Below the pieces are notes generated by a model. That model was not told the origin of the DNA. It did no database searches and saw only the letters and a program-made list of their open reading frames with translations. Below, one piece after another: positions 8,965 to 16,727 of a stretch of 64,000 bases of DNA (its first letter is position 1; each line of letters opens with the position of its first letter). The DNA is from Arthrobacter sp. ok362 (GTDB lineage Bacteria; Actinomycetota; Actinomycetes; Actinomycetales; Micrococcaceae), in assembly GCF_900102785.1 (NCBI RefSeq), contig NZ_FNGC01000008.1:179349-243348 (forward strand), given 5' to 3'. Made by a program: the position numbers and the translations under genes.

Positions 8965-10158
8965 ATGCACAATTTCCATTCGCCAGGCGATTCCCAGCGA
9001 TGGGCCGAGCTGGTGGAGCTGCTTCACGGGCGGCTGGACACGCTGGCCGAAACATTCAAGGCGAGGGTCCGTGACATCCCCGAGTATGCCGAAAAACAAG
9101 TGGGCTCCGGCGACCTCGAAGTGACCGCCCGCGAAACGTTCAGGCGTTTGGTGGACGGGCTGCGCGGACAGGAACTCCGGCAGCAGTCCACCCTTGGCCC
9201 GGCGATGGAGTCGCTCCTCGAATTCGCTGCCGATCTGGGCGCCAAACGCGCCCGGGCCGGCATCCCGCCGGAGGCGCTCATCTCGGCCGTCCGGCTGGAC
9301 TTCAGCATCATCTGGGAAGGCCTGCTGCAGATCGCCGATACCGAGGACGCCGGGCTGCTGGCATCCAGGGTTGACAGGGTCTGGCGCGTCGTGGATCAAT
9401 TCGCCACCCGGACCCACACGAGCTACCTGACCGAACGCGCGCGGATGGCCCAGGAGGAGTCCAGCATCCGCCTCGAATTCATTGCCCGGCTCTTCAACCA
9501 GGCCAGCCCGACCGCGGAGACCGTCAGCCAGGTCGCCGCCGCCCTCGGCGTGGACTCGACCGCCCGCTTCGGGCTCGTGGCGGCCAGCGGCGACGCCGCA
9601 GTGAGCCTCCGAACGGCCGCGACCAGCCTGGGGTCCGGGCTACAGACGCGCAGCCGGTTCTTTGTCCACGAATTCGGCGGGAACACCTACGCGTTCTGGC
9701 CGCTCCCGCCGCACCGGGACGGCGCCCGGCACTTTGTTCCGGCCGCGTTGACCGACATCCCCTGCGGTTATGTTCCGGGCGTCGCCGGGCTGCGGGCGCT
9801 GCCCGCAGCCGCCCGCACGGCCGGAAGCCTCGCTTCCCTTCTGCGGCCTTCCGATTCCGGGCCCCTGTCAGCGGAGGCCGCCTGGGCCCGGCTGGCCAAG
9901 CAGCAAATGCTCGACGTCGGCCTGGACCTGCTGGCCGACCTTGAGGCCGGCCTGTCCGGGTGCCGCGGCGGCGAACGGGAGCGGCTGGAAGAAACGGTGC
10001 GGCACTTTCTTGCGACGGGCAGCGTCACCGCCACGGCGCAGCAATTGTTCTGCCACCGCAACACCATCCTCAACCGGATCAGCCGCTTTCAGGAACTGAC
10101 CGGCGTGGACCTGGCGGTCCCGGCGCAGACGGCGCGGCTCGTCGTCGCCTGGGCGTGA
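8965..10158 (+). CDS. PucR/CdaR-type helix-turn-helix transcriptional regulator
   Basis: A 397-residue regulator. The C-terminal 60 residues contain the PucR-type HTH: VRHFLATGSVTATAQQLF then HRNTILNRI, followed by a dimer-like tail. The central region (about 160-270) matches the CdaR GGDEF-like sensory segment in position, and the N-terminus is a helical domain of the RsbRD-like sort. Such proteins usually activate adjacent catabolic operons in response to pathway substrates such as purines, sugar acids or amino acids. It is divergent from the six-gene operon and probably controls it. The effector is unknown. Confidence 0.85.
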   Translation: MHNFHSPGDSQRWAELVELLHGRLDTLAETFKARVRDIPEYAEKQVGSGDLEVTARETFRRLVDGLRGQELRQQSTLGPAMESLLEFAADLGAKRARAGIPPEALISAVRLDFSIIWEGLLQIADTEDAGLLASRVDRVWRVVDQFATRTHTSYLTERARMAQEESSIRLEFIARLFNQASPTAETVSQVAAALGVDSTARFGLVAASGDAAVSLRTAATSLGSGLQTRSRFFVHEFGGNTYAFWPLPPHRDGARHFVPAALTDIPCGYVPGVAGLRALPAAARTAGSLASLLRPSDSGPLSAEAAWARLAKQQMLDVGLDLLADLEAGLSGCRGGERERLEETVRHFLATGSVTATAQQLFCHRNTILNRISRFQELTGVDLAVPAQTARLVVAWA

Positions 10159-10185
10159 CGGGTCGGTCGGGGCGGCCCGGGCCGG

Positions 10186-10231
10186 TCGGGGCGTGACGGG
10201 CCGGGGCGTCGGGGCGTGACGGGCCGGGGCG
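10186..10231. repeat. Two tandem 23-bp GC-rich units
   Basis: A 23-bp unit beginning TCGGGGCGTGACGGG occurs twice head to tail between the regulator and the DUF4916 gene. No function is evident. Confidence 0.7.
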
Positions 10232-10274
10232 GCTCCCCGTGACGCAGCGTCCGGCCGCACACGCGGGGATGGGG

Positions 10275-10280
10275 TAGAAC
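10275..10280 (+). promoter_or_regulatory. -10 box (TAGAAC), leaderless spacing
   Basis: TAGAAC ends exactly six bases before the ATG of the DUF4916 gene and there is no Shine-Dalgarno sequence, which fits a leaderless transcript. Confidence 0.5.
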
Positions 10281-10286
10281 TTAACC

Positions 10287-10826
10287 ATGAATGTGCGCAC
10301 CCCTGACCCGAATCCCGGCTGGCTCTCCGACGACGACCTGTTCGAAGCGCGGGGCAAGCTGCCGATGGTCTATGTCGAGGCCGTTCCGGTCCGGCTGGAC
10401 CCCCTCGGGTTCGTGAACGAGGTCGGCACCCTGCTGCAGGCCGACGAGGACGGCACCATGGTCCGGTCCCTGGTCTCGGGCCGCATCCTGTACCGCGAGA
10501 CCATCCGCGCCGCGCTGCTGCGCCACATGGAAAAGGACCTGGGCCCGCTCGCCTTCCCGCAACTGCCGGTCAGCCCGGTGCCGTTCACCGTGGCGGAGTA
10601 CTTCCCGTCCCCGTCCCACACCGGCTTCACCGACGACCGCCAGCACGCCGTCGCCCTGGCCTACATCATTCCCGTCACCGGTGAATGCACGCCGCGGCAG
10701 GACGCCCTCGAGCTGACCTGGATGACGCCGCAGGAGGTCATGAGCACGGACGTGCAGCTGGAATTCAGCGGCGGCCGCGGGGCCCTGATCCGGCAGGCGC
10801 TGGCCTTCGCGGGAGTCGGCAACTAG
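10287..10826 (+). CDS. NUDIX-hydrolase-fold protein (DUF4916-like)
   Basis: A 179-residue actinobacterial protein resembling the DUF4916 subgroup of NUDIX hydrolases. It starts with PGWLSDDDLFEARGKLPMVYVEAVPV and has the beta-strand/loop pattern of a NUDIX fold. The canonical GX5EX7REUXEEXGU box is not obvious, so catalytic activity is uncertain. It stands alone between two repeats and has its own leaderless-type promoter. A GC hairpin follows it. Confidence 0.75.
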   Translation: MNVRTPDPNPGWLSDDDLFEARGKLPMVYVEAVPVRLDPLGFVNEVGTLLQADEDGTMVRSLVSGRILYRETIRAALLRHMEKDLGPLAFPQLPVSPVPFTVAEYFPSPSHTGFTDDRQHAVALAYIIPVTGECTPRQDALELTWMTPQEVMSTDVQLEFSGGRGALIRQALAFAGVGN

Positions 10827-10854
10827 CCGGCTCCCGTTGGGTCCCGCGCCGTCC

Positions 10855-10889
10855 GGGGACGCTCGGGGCCTCCCAGGCGTCCCCGATTT
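10855..10889 (+). terminator. Probable terminator of the DUF4916 gene
   Basis: An 8-bp stem (GGGGACGC, 10855-10862, with GCGTCCCC, 10877-10884) is followed by GATTT. The loop is long and the T-run short, so it is only a moderate candidate. Confidence 0.5.
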
Positions 10890-10947
10890 CACGCACCCGA
10901 TTTTGTAGACTGGTGGGCGGACCGCAAGAGAACTTTAAGGACTCCCG

Positions 10948-12012
10948 ATGACCCACCCCCCAGCCTCCCGGAACTACAGCGAACAGCAGGCTGGATCTCT
11001 CCGGGCCGGCGACCACCTGATCCTGCCCGACGGAAACCGCTCCGCCGAGATCCATCGCGTGGATGTCGAAGCCGACGATTTTGGTACTCCCGCCATGGTT
11101 TTGGCGACTCTCAGCGGCGGCGGTGTGCTGCGGATCGCAGCGGGATCCATGATCCGGGTCACCGACGACGCCGAGCCCGGCGCCCCAACCTCTTCCGACG
11201 GCGGCGCGCCCGGCGCCCCAACTCCGCCCGCCGGCGGCGCGCCCGGCGCCGGCGCCCCCGAACTTCCGGCGTCCGGCCCGTCCCCCGAACCGGACGAGGA
11301 GGTGTCCGACGCAACTGAGTCCGACAACGCTGCGGCCGCCGTCGTCGTCCCTCCCCAGCCCGTTGCCCCGCCCGCGGTGGGCGGACCCAGCGACGCGGAC
11401 CTGGCGCTCATCCCGGTCCCCGACGGCACGCCCGAATCCGTCGTGGAGGCCGCGGCCGAGGCCCATCCGGGCGCAGCCGGTGTGCTCCTGCTCAGTGAAC
11501 GGCTCGCCAAGGGCATCAACACCAAGTCCGGGAGCTGCCTCAAGGATCTCAGCGGCCTCGCGCACGAGCTCTTCGTCACCCTCAAAGACGCCGAAAACGC
11601 CCTGGCGGTCGCGGACCTGCTCAACGTCCTGCCGTTCGACGGCAACCCCGACCGCTGGGCCTCCGTGGAGTCATCCCTTGCGCTCTCCAGCTACATTTGC
11701 CGCCAGCAGGGGCAGGACCAGCGCGCCGGGATCTACGAGAAATTCCTCCGCGCGCCGGAGGCCATGGAAACGGACCCGTTCAAGGCCAGGATCAACGCCA
11801 AGGTGCGCCAGCGCTCCCTCAACGAGCCCAACCTGTACGACAAGGAAATCTTCCGCTCGATCGACAACGCGAACCCGGACGCGGAACGCGAATGGCGCCT
11901 GTTGCGGCTCGAGGCGCTCCTGTTCCTGCGCGCGCACGGCGGCTCCGAAACGGTCGGCACCGCCGAGCTGGAACGCCGGATCGGCAACGAGCTCGAATCA
12001 GTCCGCGCCTGA
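10948..12012 (+). CDS. Conserved actinobacterial protein of unknown function
   Basis: I do not recognise this 354-residue protein with certainty; it may belong to the DUF6707 group. It shows two parts joined by a Pro/Gly/Ala-rich linker at about residues 74-140. The N-terminal part (RAGDHLILPDGNRSAEIHRV) looks like a small beta domain. The C-terminal part (residues 155-354) is helical, with regularly spaced leucines and TPR-like stretches such as FRSIDNANPDAEREWRLLRL. There is no signal peptide or membrane segment. AAGGA lies eight bases before the ATG. Its neighbours give no functional clue. Confidence 0.7.
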   Translation: MTHPPASRNYSEQQAGSLRAGDHLILPDGNRSAEIHRVDVEADDFGTPAMVLATLSGGGVLRIAAGSMIRVTDDAEPGAPTSSDGGAPGAPTPPAGGAPGAGAPELPASGPSPEPDEEVSDATESDNAAAAVVVPPQPVAPPAVGGPSDADLALIPVPDGTPESVVEAAAEAHPGAAGVLLLSERLAKGINTKSGSCLKDLSGLAHELFVTLKDAENALAVADLLNVLPFDGNPDRWASVESSLALSSYICRQQGQDQRAGIYEKFLRAPEAMETDPFKARINAKVRQRSLNEPNLYDKEIFRSIDNANPDAEREWRLLRLEALLFLRAHGGSETVGTAELERRIGNELESVRA

Positions 12013-12039
12013 GACCCGGGTGGTCTGTCCCGTTGCGCC

Positions 12040-12089
12040 CTAGCGCCGGGCGCTAGCGTTGGGCCTAGCGCCGGGAGCTAGCGTTGGGG
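12040..12089. repeat. Two tandem 25-bp units, each containing a palindrome
   Basis: CTAGCGCCGGGCGCTAGCGT and its following bases are repeated with two changes at 12065-12089. Each unit carries an inner inverted repeat built on CTAGCGC/GCGCTAG (second copy AGCTAG). The pair sits just upstream of the leaderless promoter of the SRPBCC gene. Confidence 0.8.
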
Positions 12090-12114
12090 CCTACCCGTAG
12101 GGGGCCGGGAGTTG

Positions 12115-12120
12115 TAGATT
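12115..12120 (+). promoter_or_regulatory. -10 box (TAGATT), leaderless spacing
   Basis: TAGATT ends six bases before the ATG at 12127. There is no ribosome-binding site between them. Confidence 0.5.
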
Positions 12121-12126
12121 CACCCC

Positions 12127-12852
12127 ATGACGAACAATCTGAGCGTTGTGATTAATTCTGACGCGCAGCAAGTTTGGACCATGCTGCGCGAACCTGCCAA
12201 GATCGCCCAATGGCACGGCTGGGTAGCCGATGACCAAGAGGCCGAAATCAGCGAAATCTACTTCGGCCCCAATGTGATCGAAGGCGCAGACCACACCTCC
12301 CTGGTGGTCGACGGCGGAGACGTCTTCACGTTGAAACCTGTCCCCGCGGGCACGGAAGTCAGCGTCACCCGGGCGGCGATCGACCACAATTCCGAGTGGG
12401 CGGCCTGGGACGAGGACATCACCCAGGGCTGGTTGACCTTCCTCCACCAGTTGCGCTTCGCCCTGGAACGGCACCCGCACGGCAAGCGCCGGACCTTTTT
12501 CTTCTCCGTGCCCGGCACCGGCGGGTCCGCGATAGAAAAACTCGGGCTCAACGATGTCCCGGCGCCGGGGGATCCGTATTCGCTCACCCTGCCCACAGGC
12601 GAGGAGCTCTCCGGCAAGGTGTGGTTCCGCAGCAACCACCAGGTTGGCCTGACGGTCCACCACTACGCCGAGCACGGGGACGGCCTGCTGATCGTGGCGG
12701 ATCAGCCCGCCATCGCTGATGTCCGGCCCGACGGCGGATCCCTCGCGATCGTCTCCACCTACGACCTCGGGGCCCACCAGCTGGAGGCGGTCCGCAATTA
12801 CTGGGACAAGTGGCGGGCTGAGAACTACCCCACATCGGATCCCGTCCACTAA
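12127..12852 (+). CDS. SRPBCC (START-like/AHSA1) domain protein
   Basis: A 241-residue protein with an N-terminal SRPBCC ligand-binding fold. SVVINSDAQQVWTMLREPAKIAQWHGW is the typical beta1-helix entry, and the region ending near residue 115 carries WAAWDEDITQGWLTFLHQLR, the long C-terminal helix of an AHSA1-like domain. A second, less familiar domain (about 120-241) follows. Members bind hydrophobic ligands or act as Hsp90 co-chaperone-like proteins; the specific role is not evident. Thirty-three bases separate it from tgt, so the two may be cotranscribed. Confidence 0.82.
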   Translation: MTNNLSVVINSDAQQVWTMLREPAKIAQWHGWVADDQEAEISEIYFGPNVIEGADHTSLVVDGGDVFTLKPVPAGTEVSVTRAAIDHNSEWAAWDEDITQGWLTFLHQLRFALERHPHGKRRTFFFSVPGTGGSAIEKLGLNDVPAPGDPYSLTLPTGEELSGKVWFRSNHQVGLTVHHYAEHGDGLLIVADQPAIADVRPDGGSLAIVSTYDLGAHQLEAVRNYWDKWRAENYPTSDPVH

Positions 12853-12885
12853 GGGAAGGGCTGCGTTAGCTGGCACACTTGAACC

Positions 12886-14184
12886 GTGCCAGCCAATCCT
12901 GACTTCGCGTCTTTGCCCCCCGCGCCCGCCCGGCAGTCCGAGTTCTCCTTCCGCGTGGGCAAACGCCTGCGTGAGGCGTGCCCGCCGTCGGCCGGGCAGG
13001 TTGCCGCCAATGGCGGTGAGTTCCTGGGCCGGACCGGCACCATCGCCACCCCGCATGGGGAGATCCAGACCCCGGCGTTCATCGCCGTCGGCACCAAGGC
13101 CACGGTCAAATCCGTGCTGCCGGAGTCCATTGCCGAACTCGGCGCGCAGGCCGTACTGGCCAACGCCTACCACCTGTATCTGCAGCCGGGCGCGGACATC
13201 CTGGACGAGGCCGGCGGCCTGGGCGCCTTCATGAACTGGCGCGGGCCCACGTTCACCGACTCCGGCGGCTTCCAGGTGATGAGCCTGGGCTCGGGGTTCA
13301 AGAAGGTCATCGACATGAAATCGGTGGACCATTCGGGACCCGACGACGCCGTCGCCCCCGGCAAGGAACGCCTGGCCCACGTGGACGAGGAAGGCGTGTG
13401 GTTCAAGAGCCACCTCAACGGCGACCGGCACCGCTTCAGCCCCGAGATTTCCATGAATGTCCAGCACCAGATCGGCGCGGACATCATGTTCGCGTTCGAC
13501 GAGCTCACCACGCTGCAGAACTCCCGCGGCTACCAGGAGGAGTCCCTGGAACGGACCCGGCGCTGGGCCGAACGGTGCATCACCGAGCACTTCCGGCTCA
13601 CGAACGAGCGCGCCGGCAAGCCCTACCAGGCCCTGTTTGGGGTGATCCAGGGTGCCCAGTACGAGGATCTGCGCCGCAAGGCCTGCCGCGACCTCGGCGC
13701 CATGAACTTCGACGGCTTCGGCATCGGCGGGGCGCTGGAGAAAGAGAACCTCGGAACGATCGTGCGCTGGTGCAACGAGGAACTGCCGGAGAACAAGCCG
13801 CGGCACCTGCTGGGCATCTCCGAACCGGACGACATCTTCACCGCCATTGAGAACGGCGCGGACACCTTCGACTGCGTCTCCCCCACGCGGGTGGCCCGCA
13901 ACTCGGCGTTCTACCACCCCACCGGCCGGTACAACCTCTCCGGCGCCAAGTACAAGCGCGATTTCGGCCCGCTGCAGGAAGGCTGCGACTGCTACGCCTG
14001 CCTGAACTATTCGCGCGCCTACATCCATCACCTGTTCAAGGCCAAGGAGATGGTCTCTGCCACCCTGATCTCGATCCACAACGAGCGCTTCGTGGTGAAA
14101 ATGGTCGACGACGCCCGGCTCGCCATCGAGGCCGGCAACTTCTTCGAGTTCAAGGCCGAGACCCTGCGGAGCTACTACTCCTAG
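12886..14184 (+). CDS. tgt: tRNA-guanine(34) transglycosylase (queuine tRNA-ribosyltransferase)
   Basis: A 432-residue Tgt that exchanges guanine-34 for queuine or a precursor in tRNAs with GUN anticodons. FTDSGGFQVMSLG carries one catalytic aspartate, and FDCVSPTRVARN is the tRNA-binding region. The zinc site is seen in GCDCYACLNYSRAYIHH. Translation starts at GTG 12886. An N-terminal extension of about 35 residues precedes the conserved ATPHGEIQTPAFIAVG. A queuosine-precursor transporter gene lies 1.5 kb downstream and I see no queC/D/E/F genes here, so the cell probably salvages queuine. Confidence 0.96.
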   Translation: MPANPDFASLPPAPARQSEFSFRVGKRLREACPPSAGQVAANGGEFLGRTGTIATPHGEIQTPAFIAVGTKATVKSVLPESIAELGAQAVLANAYHLYLQPGADILDEAGGLGAFMNWRGPTFTDSGGFQVMSLGSGFKKVIDMKSVDHSGPDDAVAPGKERLAHVDEEGVWFKSHLNGDRHRFSPEISMNVQHQIGADIMFAFDELTTLQNSRGYQEESLERTRRWAERCITEHFRLTNERAGKPYQALFGVIQGAQYEDLRRKACRDLGAMNFDGFGIGGALEKENLGTIVRWCNEELPENKPRHLLGISEPDDIFTAIENGADTFDCVSPTRVARNSAFYHPTGRYNLSGAKYKRDFGPLQEGCDCYACLNYSRAYIHHLFKAKEMVSATLISIHNERFVVKMVDDARLAIEAGNFFEFKAETLRSYYS

Positions 14185-14290
14185 GGGCGTCCCGGCGCCT
14201 GGGTGGCCCGGCGCCTGGGCGTCCCGGCGTCGCGGGGGCCGGCCCGGCGTCGTCTGGGGCGTCCCGGCGGCTGGGCGTCGATGGCTTCGC

Positions 14291-14400
14291 GGCGTCTGGG
14301 TGGCCCGGCGTCGAGGGCTTCGCGGCGTCTGGGTGGCCCGGCGTCGAGGGCTTCGCGGCGTCTGGGTGGCCCGGCGTCGAGGGCTTCGCGGCGTCTGCGC
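14291..14400. repeat. Tandem 33-bp repeat, three full copies plus a partial
   Basis: The unit GGCGTCTGGGTGGCCCGGCG plus 13 more bases repeats identically at 14291-14323, 14324-14356 and 14357-14389, then degrades after 11 bases. Degenerate forms extend back to about 14190. The 408-bp gap 14185-14592 between tgt and the next gene holds only this array and a nested palindromic element. Confidence 0.9.
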
Positions 14401-14414
14401 GTCTGGGCGTCGAA

Positions 14415-14492
14415 GTCGCCGGAACCGTGCCAGCTCGCCGGAAGTTTCCGGCGACCCCGCAGCTTTCCGGCGATCTCGCAGCTTTCCGGCGA
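14415..14492. repeat. Nested palindromic element, copy A
   Basis: Contains TCGCCGGAA twice, then TTTCCGGCGA three times in opposite polarity, so it has an extra right arm compared with the other copies. It lies 3' of tgt. It is one of six related copies in this window. Confidence 0.85.
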
Positions 14493-14592
14493 CCTCGCGG
14501 CCTCAGCTTGAGCTGCCGCCGCCAACGTCTCATAATCCACATAGCGACGGTGGATCCTCCCGCGCGCCTCCAGTGCAGGTGAAGCTGGTGCC

Positions 14593-15534
14593 ATGCCGCA
14601 AAACCGCTCGCCAGAGTTGCCGCCCACGGATAACCTCTGGCGCACCGAACAACTGCTCGACCTTGGCTATGGACCCCGTGCCATCCGCTCGCTCCTGGAT
14701 TCGGGCATCCTCGTCCGTCTCCGGCATGGCTGCTACATCCGCGCCAGTCTGTGGCGGGCCCAATCCCCCGCCGCCCGGAGCAGGCAGCTTATCTACGCGC
14801 ATGCCCACGGAACGCGAACGACGTCGACGGGCACCTTCCTCTACAGCCACACGTCCGCGGCGCGCCTCCGCCGCCTCTACCTGTGGGATGTGGATGACGC
14901 CATCCATTTGCTCCAGAAAGTGAACCCCTCGAACGAGCGCCACGGCAGGGACGTCCGCTGCCACACGCGCCCCTTCGCCGAACACGACGTCACCGTGGTG
15001 AACGGCCTCCGGACGACTTCCCTCGAGCGCACAACGGCCGATTGCGCCATGCTGCTGCCCTACAGGCAGGCGTTGATCCTCACTGACCACGCGCTTCGCC
15101 TGGGCGCGGACCCGGCCGCCCTGCAGGCCATGGCCGATAATCTGGACGGCCGGCGGGGGATCCGGACATTCCGCCGCGTCCTCGCCTCGGCCGATCCGCG
15201 CTCCGAATCTCCCGGCGAAACCCTGACCCGCGAGCTGATCCTGCGGTGCCGGATCAGGCCTCCCGAGCCGCAGCTTGAGGTGTCAAGCCGCGCTGGGCGC
15301 CATCGCCTGGACTTTGCGTGGAAGGAGGAGAAGGTCGCCCTCGAGTTCGACGGCAAGATCAAGTACTTCGATTACAGTCCTACAGCCGAGGTGCTCTTCG
15401 AGGAACGGCGCCGGGAGAAGGCCCTGACTGAAGAGGGCTGGCGGTTCGTCCGCGTTGAGTGGAAGGACCTCTTCCGCGAGCAGGAATTCAAGAGCCGTCT
15501 GCTTAGTGCGCTGGCCGGCCGTCCGCATCCCTGA
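14593..15534 (+). CDS. AbiEi-antitoxin-like / DUF559 (VSR-like nuclease fold) protein
   Basis: A 313-residue protein common in Actinobacteria as a stand-alone gene. The N-terminus (LLDLGYGPRAIRSLLDSGIL then RLRHGCYIR) matches the winged-helix AbiEi antitoxin-type domain. The C-terminus (RHRLDFAWKEEKVALEFDGK, then LTEEGWRFVRVEWKDL) matches the DUF559/VSR-like endonuclease fold, with D and E/x/K-type residues in RLDFAWKEEKVALEFDGK. No partner toxin is adjacent. It is bracketed by two copies of the nested palindrome (A and B). Function is unproven. Confidence 0.75.
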   Translation: MPQNRSPELPPTDNLWRTEQLLDLGYGPRAIRSLLDSGILVRLRHGCYIRASLWRAQSPAARSRQLIYAHAHGTRTTSTGTFLYSHTSAARLRRLYLWDVDDAIHLLQKVNPSNERHGRDVRCHTRPFAEHDVTVVNGLRTTSLERTTADCAMLLPYRQALILTDHALRLGADPAALQAMADNLDGRRGIRTFRRVLASADPRSESPGETLTRELILRCRIRPPEPQLEVSSRAGRHRLDFAWKEEKVALEFDGKIKYFDYSPTAEVLFEERRREKALTEEGWRFVRVEWKDLFREQEFKSRLLSALAGRPHP

Positions 15535-15541
15535 GCGTCGA

Positions 15542-15602
15542 GTTCGCCGGAAGCCAGCGACGTCGCCGGAAAATTACGGCGACCCCGCAGGTTTCCGGCG
15601 AA
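15542..15602. repeat. Nested palindromic element, copy B
   Basis: TTCGCCGGAA, GTCGCCGGAAA, TTACGGCGA and TTTCCGGCGAA in order, with one substitution in the third arm. It starts 8 bases after the DUF559-type gene's stop, between convergent genes. The rest of the gap to 15728 is low-complexity GGC-rich sequence. Confidence 0.85.
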
Positions 15603-15728
15603 TTGGTTGGCGGCCGCGGCGGCGGCGAATTGTTTGGCGGCGGCGGGCGGTGGAGTGGCCGGCGGCGGAGTGGGCGACGGCGGCCGCGGCGAGCGGCGAA
15701 TTGGGTGGCGGCGGCCGGAGGCGAGGTC

Positions 15729-16424
15729 CTAGGCCCCGTAGCTCGGTTCGCGCTTCTTGACCCAGCCGATGGCGAGCGAGGTCAGCGGCACGAAGGCGAA
15801 CTCCACGAGGGTCTTGTAGAGGAAACCCACGAGGACGTAGTTCACGAACATCCCGGCGTCGGTAATGCCGATCACGGACGCGGCGATGCTGCAGAAGATC
15901 AGCGTGTCAACGAATTCGCCGGCCACGGAGGAGCCCATGATGCGCGCCCACAGGGACCTTTCCCCGGTCCGTGCCTTCATCTTCACGAGGATCCAGGAGT
16001 TGATGGTCTGGCCGGCGAGAAAGGCCAGCAGCGATGCCAGGACAATCTGCGGGACCGGTCCCAGGGCGCCTTCCAGGGCTGCCTGCTTGGAGGCGCCGTA
16101 CTCGTCGCCGAACCCCGGAAGGGCGATGATGACCCAGTAGCAGAGGGACGCGAAGACGGACAGCGCAAAGCTGGTGATTATGGCCCTGCGCGCCACCTTG
16201 AAGCCGTAGACCTCGCTGATGACATCGCCCAGGATGTAGGCCAGCGGGAAGAGGAAGAACCCGCCGTCCGTGATGACGGGGCCGATCGCCACGCCCTTGG
16301 ACGCCCCGATGTTGGACAGGATCAGCACCACGGCCATGACGGCCAGCATGATGCCGAAATGCGGGGAACCGATCGAGGCGAACCTCGGCGGCGCTGACGC
16401 CGGGAAAGTCTTGGCGGAAGTCAT
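15729..16424 (-). CDS. Queuosine precursor transporter (VUT/YhhQ family)
   Basis: A 231-residue integral membrane protein with six predicted helices, of the YhhQ/QPTR family that imports queuosine precursors (preQ0, preQ1 or queuine). Family segments seen are FPLAYILGDVISEVYGFKVA and GEFVDTLIFCSIA. I chose the ATG at 16424, which has GGAA about seven bases upstream; an ATG two codons earlier (16430) or a GTG at 16478 are alternatives. It lies close to tgt, which supports the assignment. I recognised no preQ1 riboswitch upstream. Confidence 0.88.
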   Translation of the reverse strand: MTSAKTFPASAPPRFASIGSPHFGIMLAVMAVVLILSNIGASKGVAIGPVITDGGFFLFPLAYILGDVISEVYGFKVARRAIITSFALSVFASLCYWVIIALPGFGDEYGASKQAALEGALGPVPQIVLASLLAFLAGQTINSWILVKMKARTGERSLWARIMGSSVAGEFVDTLIFCSIAASVIGITDAGMFVNYVLVGFLYKTLVEFAFVPLTSLAIGWVKKREPSYGA

Positions 16425-16589
16425 GGGCATTCCATTCGTAGTGGTTCGCTCGGCGTCCCGTGCCCTCAAGGGGAACACGCTGGGCGGCCGGCTGTATTAG
16501 CACTGGACGGCCCCGGTGACACACGACGCCGGAACCGCCTCTATTCTCGCACCCGACAGTGCGGGCAAGGCCGCGGGCAGTAACCTCGG

Positions 16590-16650
16590 GTTCGCCGGAA
16601 ACGCTCGAGGTCGCCGGAAATGTACGGCGATCCGGGGCGCTTCCGGCGAA
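16590..16650. repeat. Nested palindromic element, copy C
   Basis: TTCGCCGGAA, GTCGCCGGAAA, TACGGCGA and CTTCCGGCGAA. It lies 78 bp 3' of the minus-strand MHS transporter gene and upstream of the queuosine-precursor transporter. The rest of 16431-16727 shows no recognisable gene. Confidence 0.85.
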
Positions 16651-16727
16651 TTCGAAGACGGCGGGTGGCGAAGACGGGGCGGCGGGGCGGCGGGCTTCAG
16701 ACGGCGAAGCCGGCGGGGCGGCCCGCC

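Noticed and set aside
12091..14079. A 662-codon open frame antisense to tgt.
   Set aside because: Long antisense frames are expected in GC-rich genes; tgt is well conserved and the antisense protein has no recognisable domain.
14291..14400. CRISPR-like 33-bp repeats.
   Set aside because: The units are head to tail with no spacers and no cas genes nearby.
14593..15534. A toxin-antitoxin or defence system around the AbiEi/DUF559-type gene.
   Set aside because: No partner toxin, nuclease or helicase gene is adjacent; it stands alone between repeats.
16425..16589. A preQ1 riboswitch upstream of the queuosine-precursor transporter.
   Set aside because: I could not find a preQ1 aptamer-like pseudoknot; the leader is GC-rich and contains no recognisable core.
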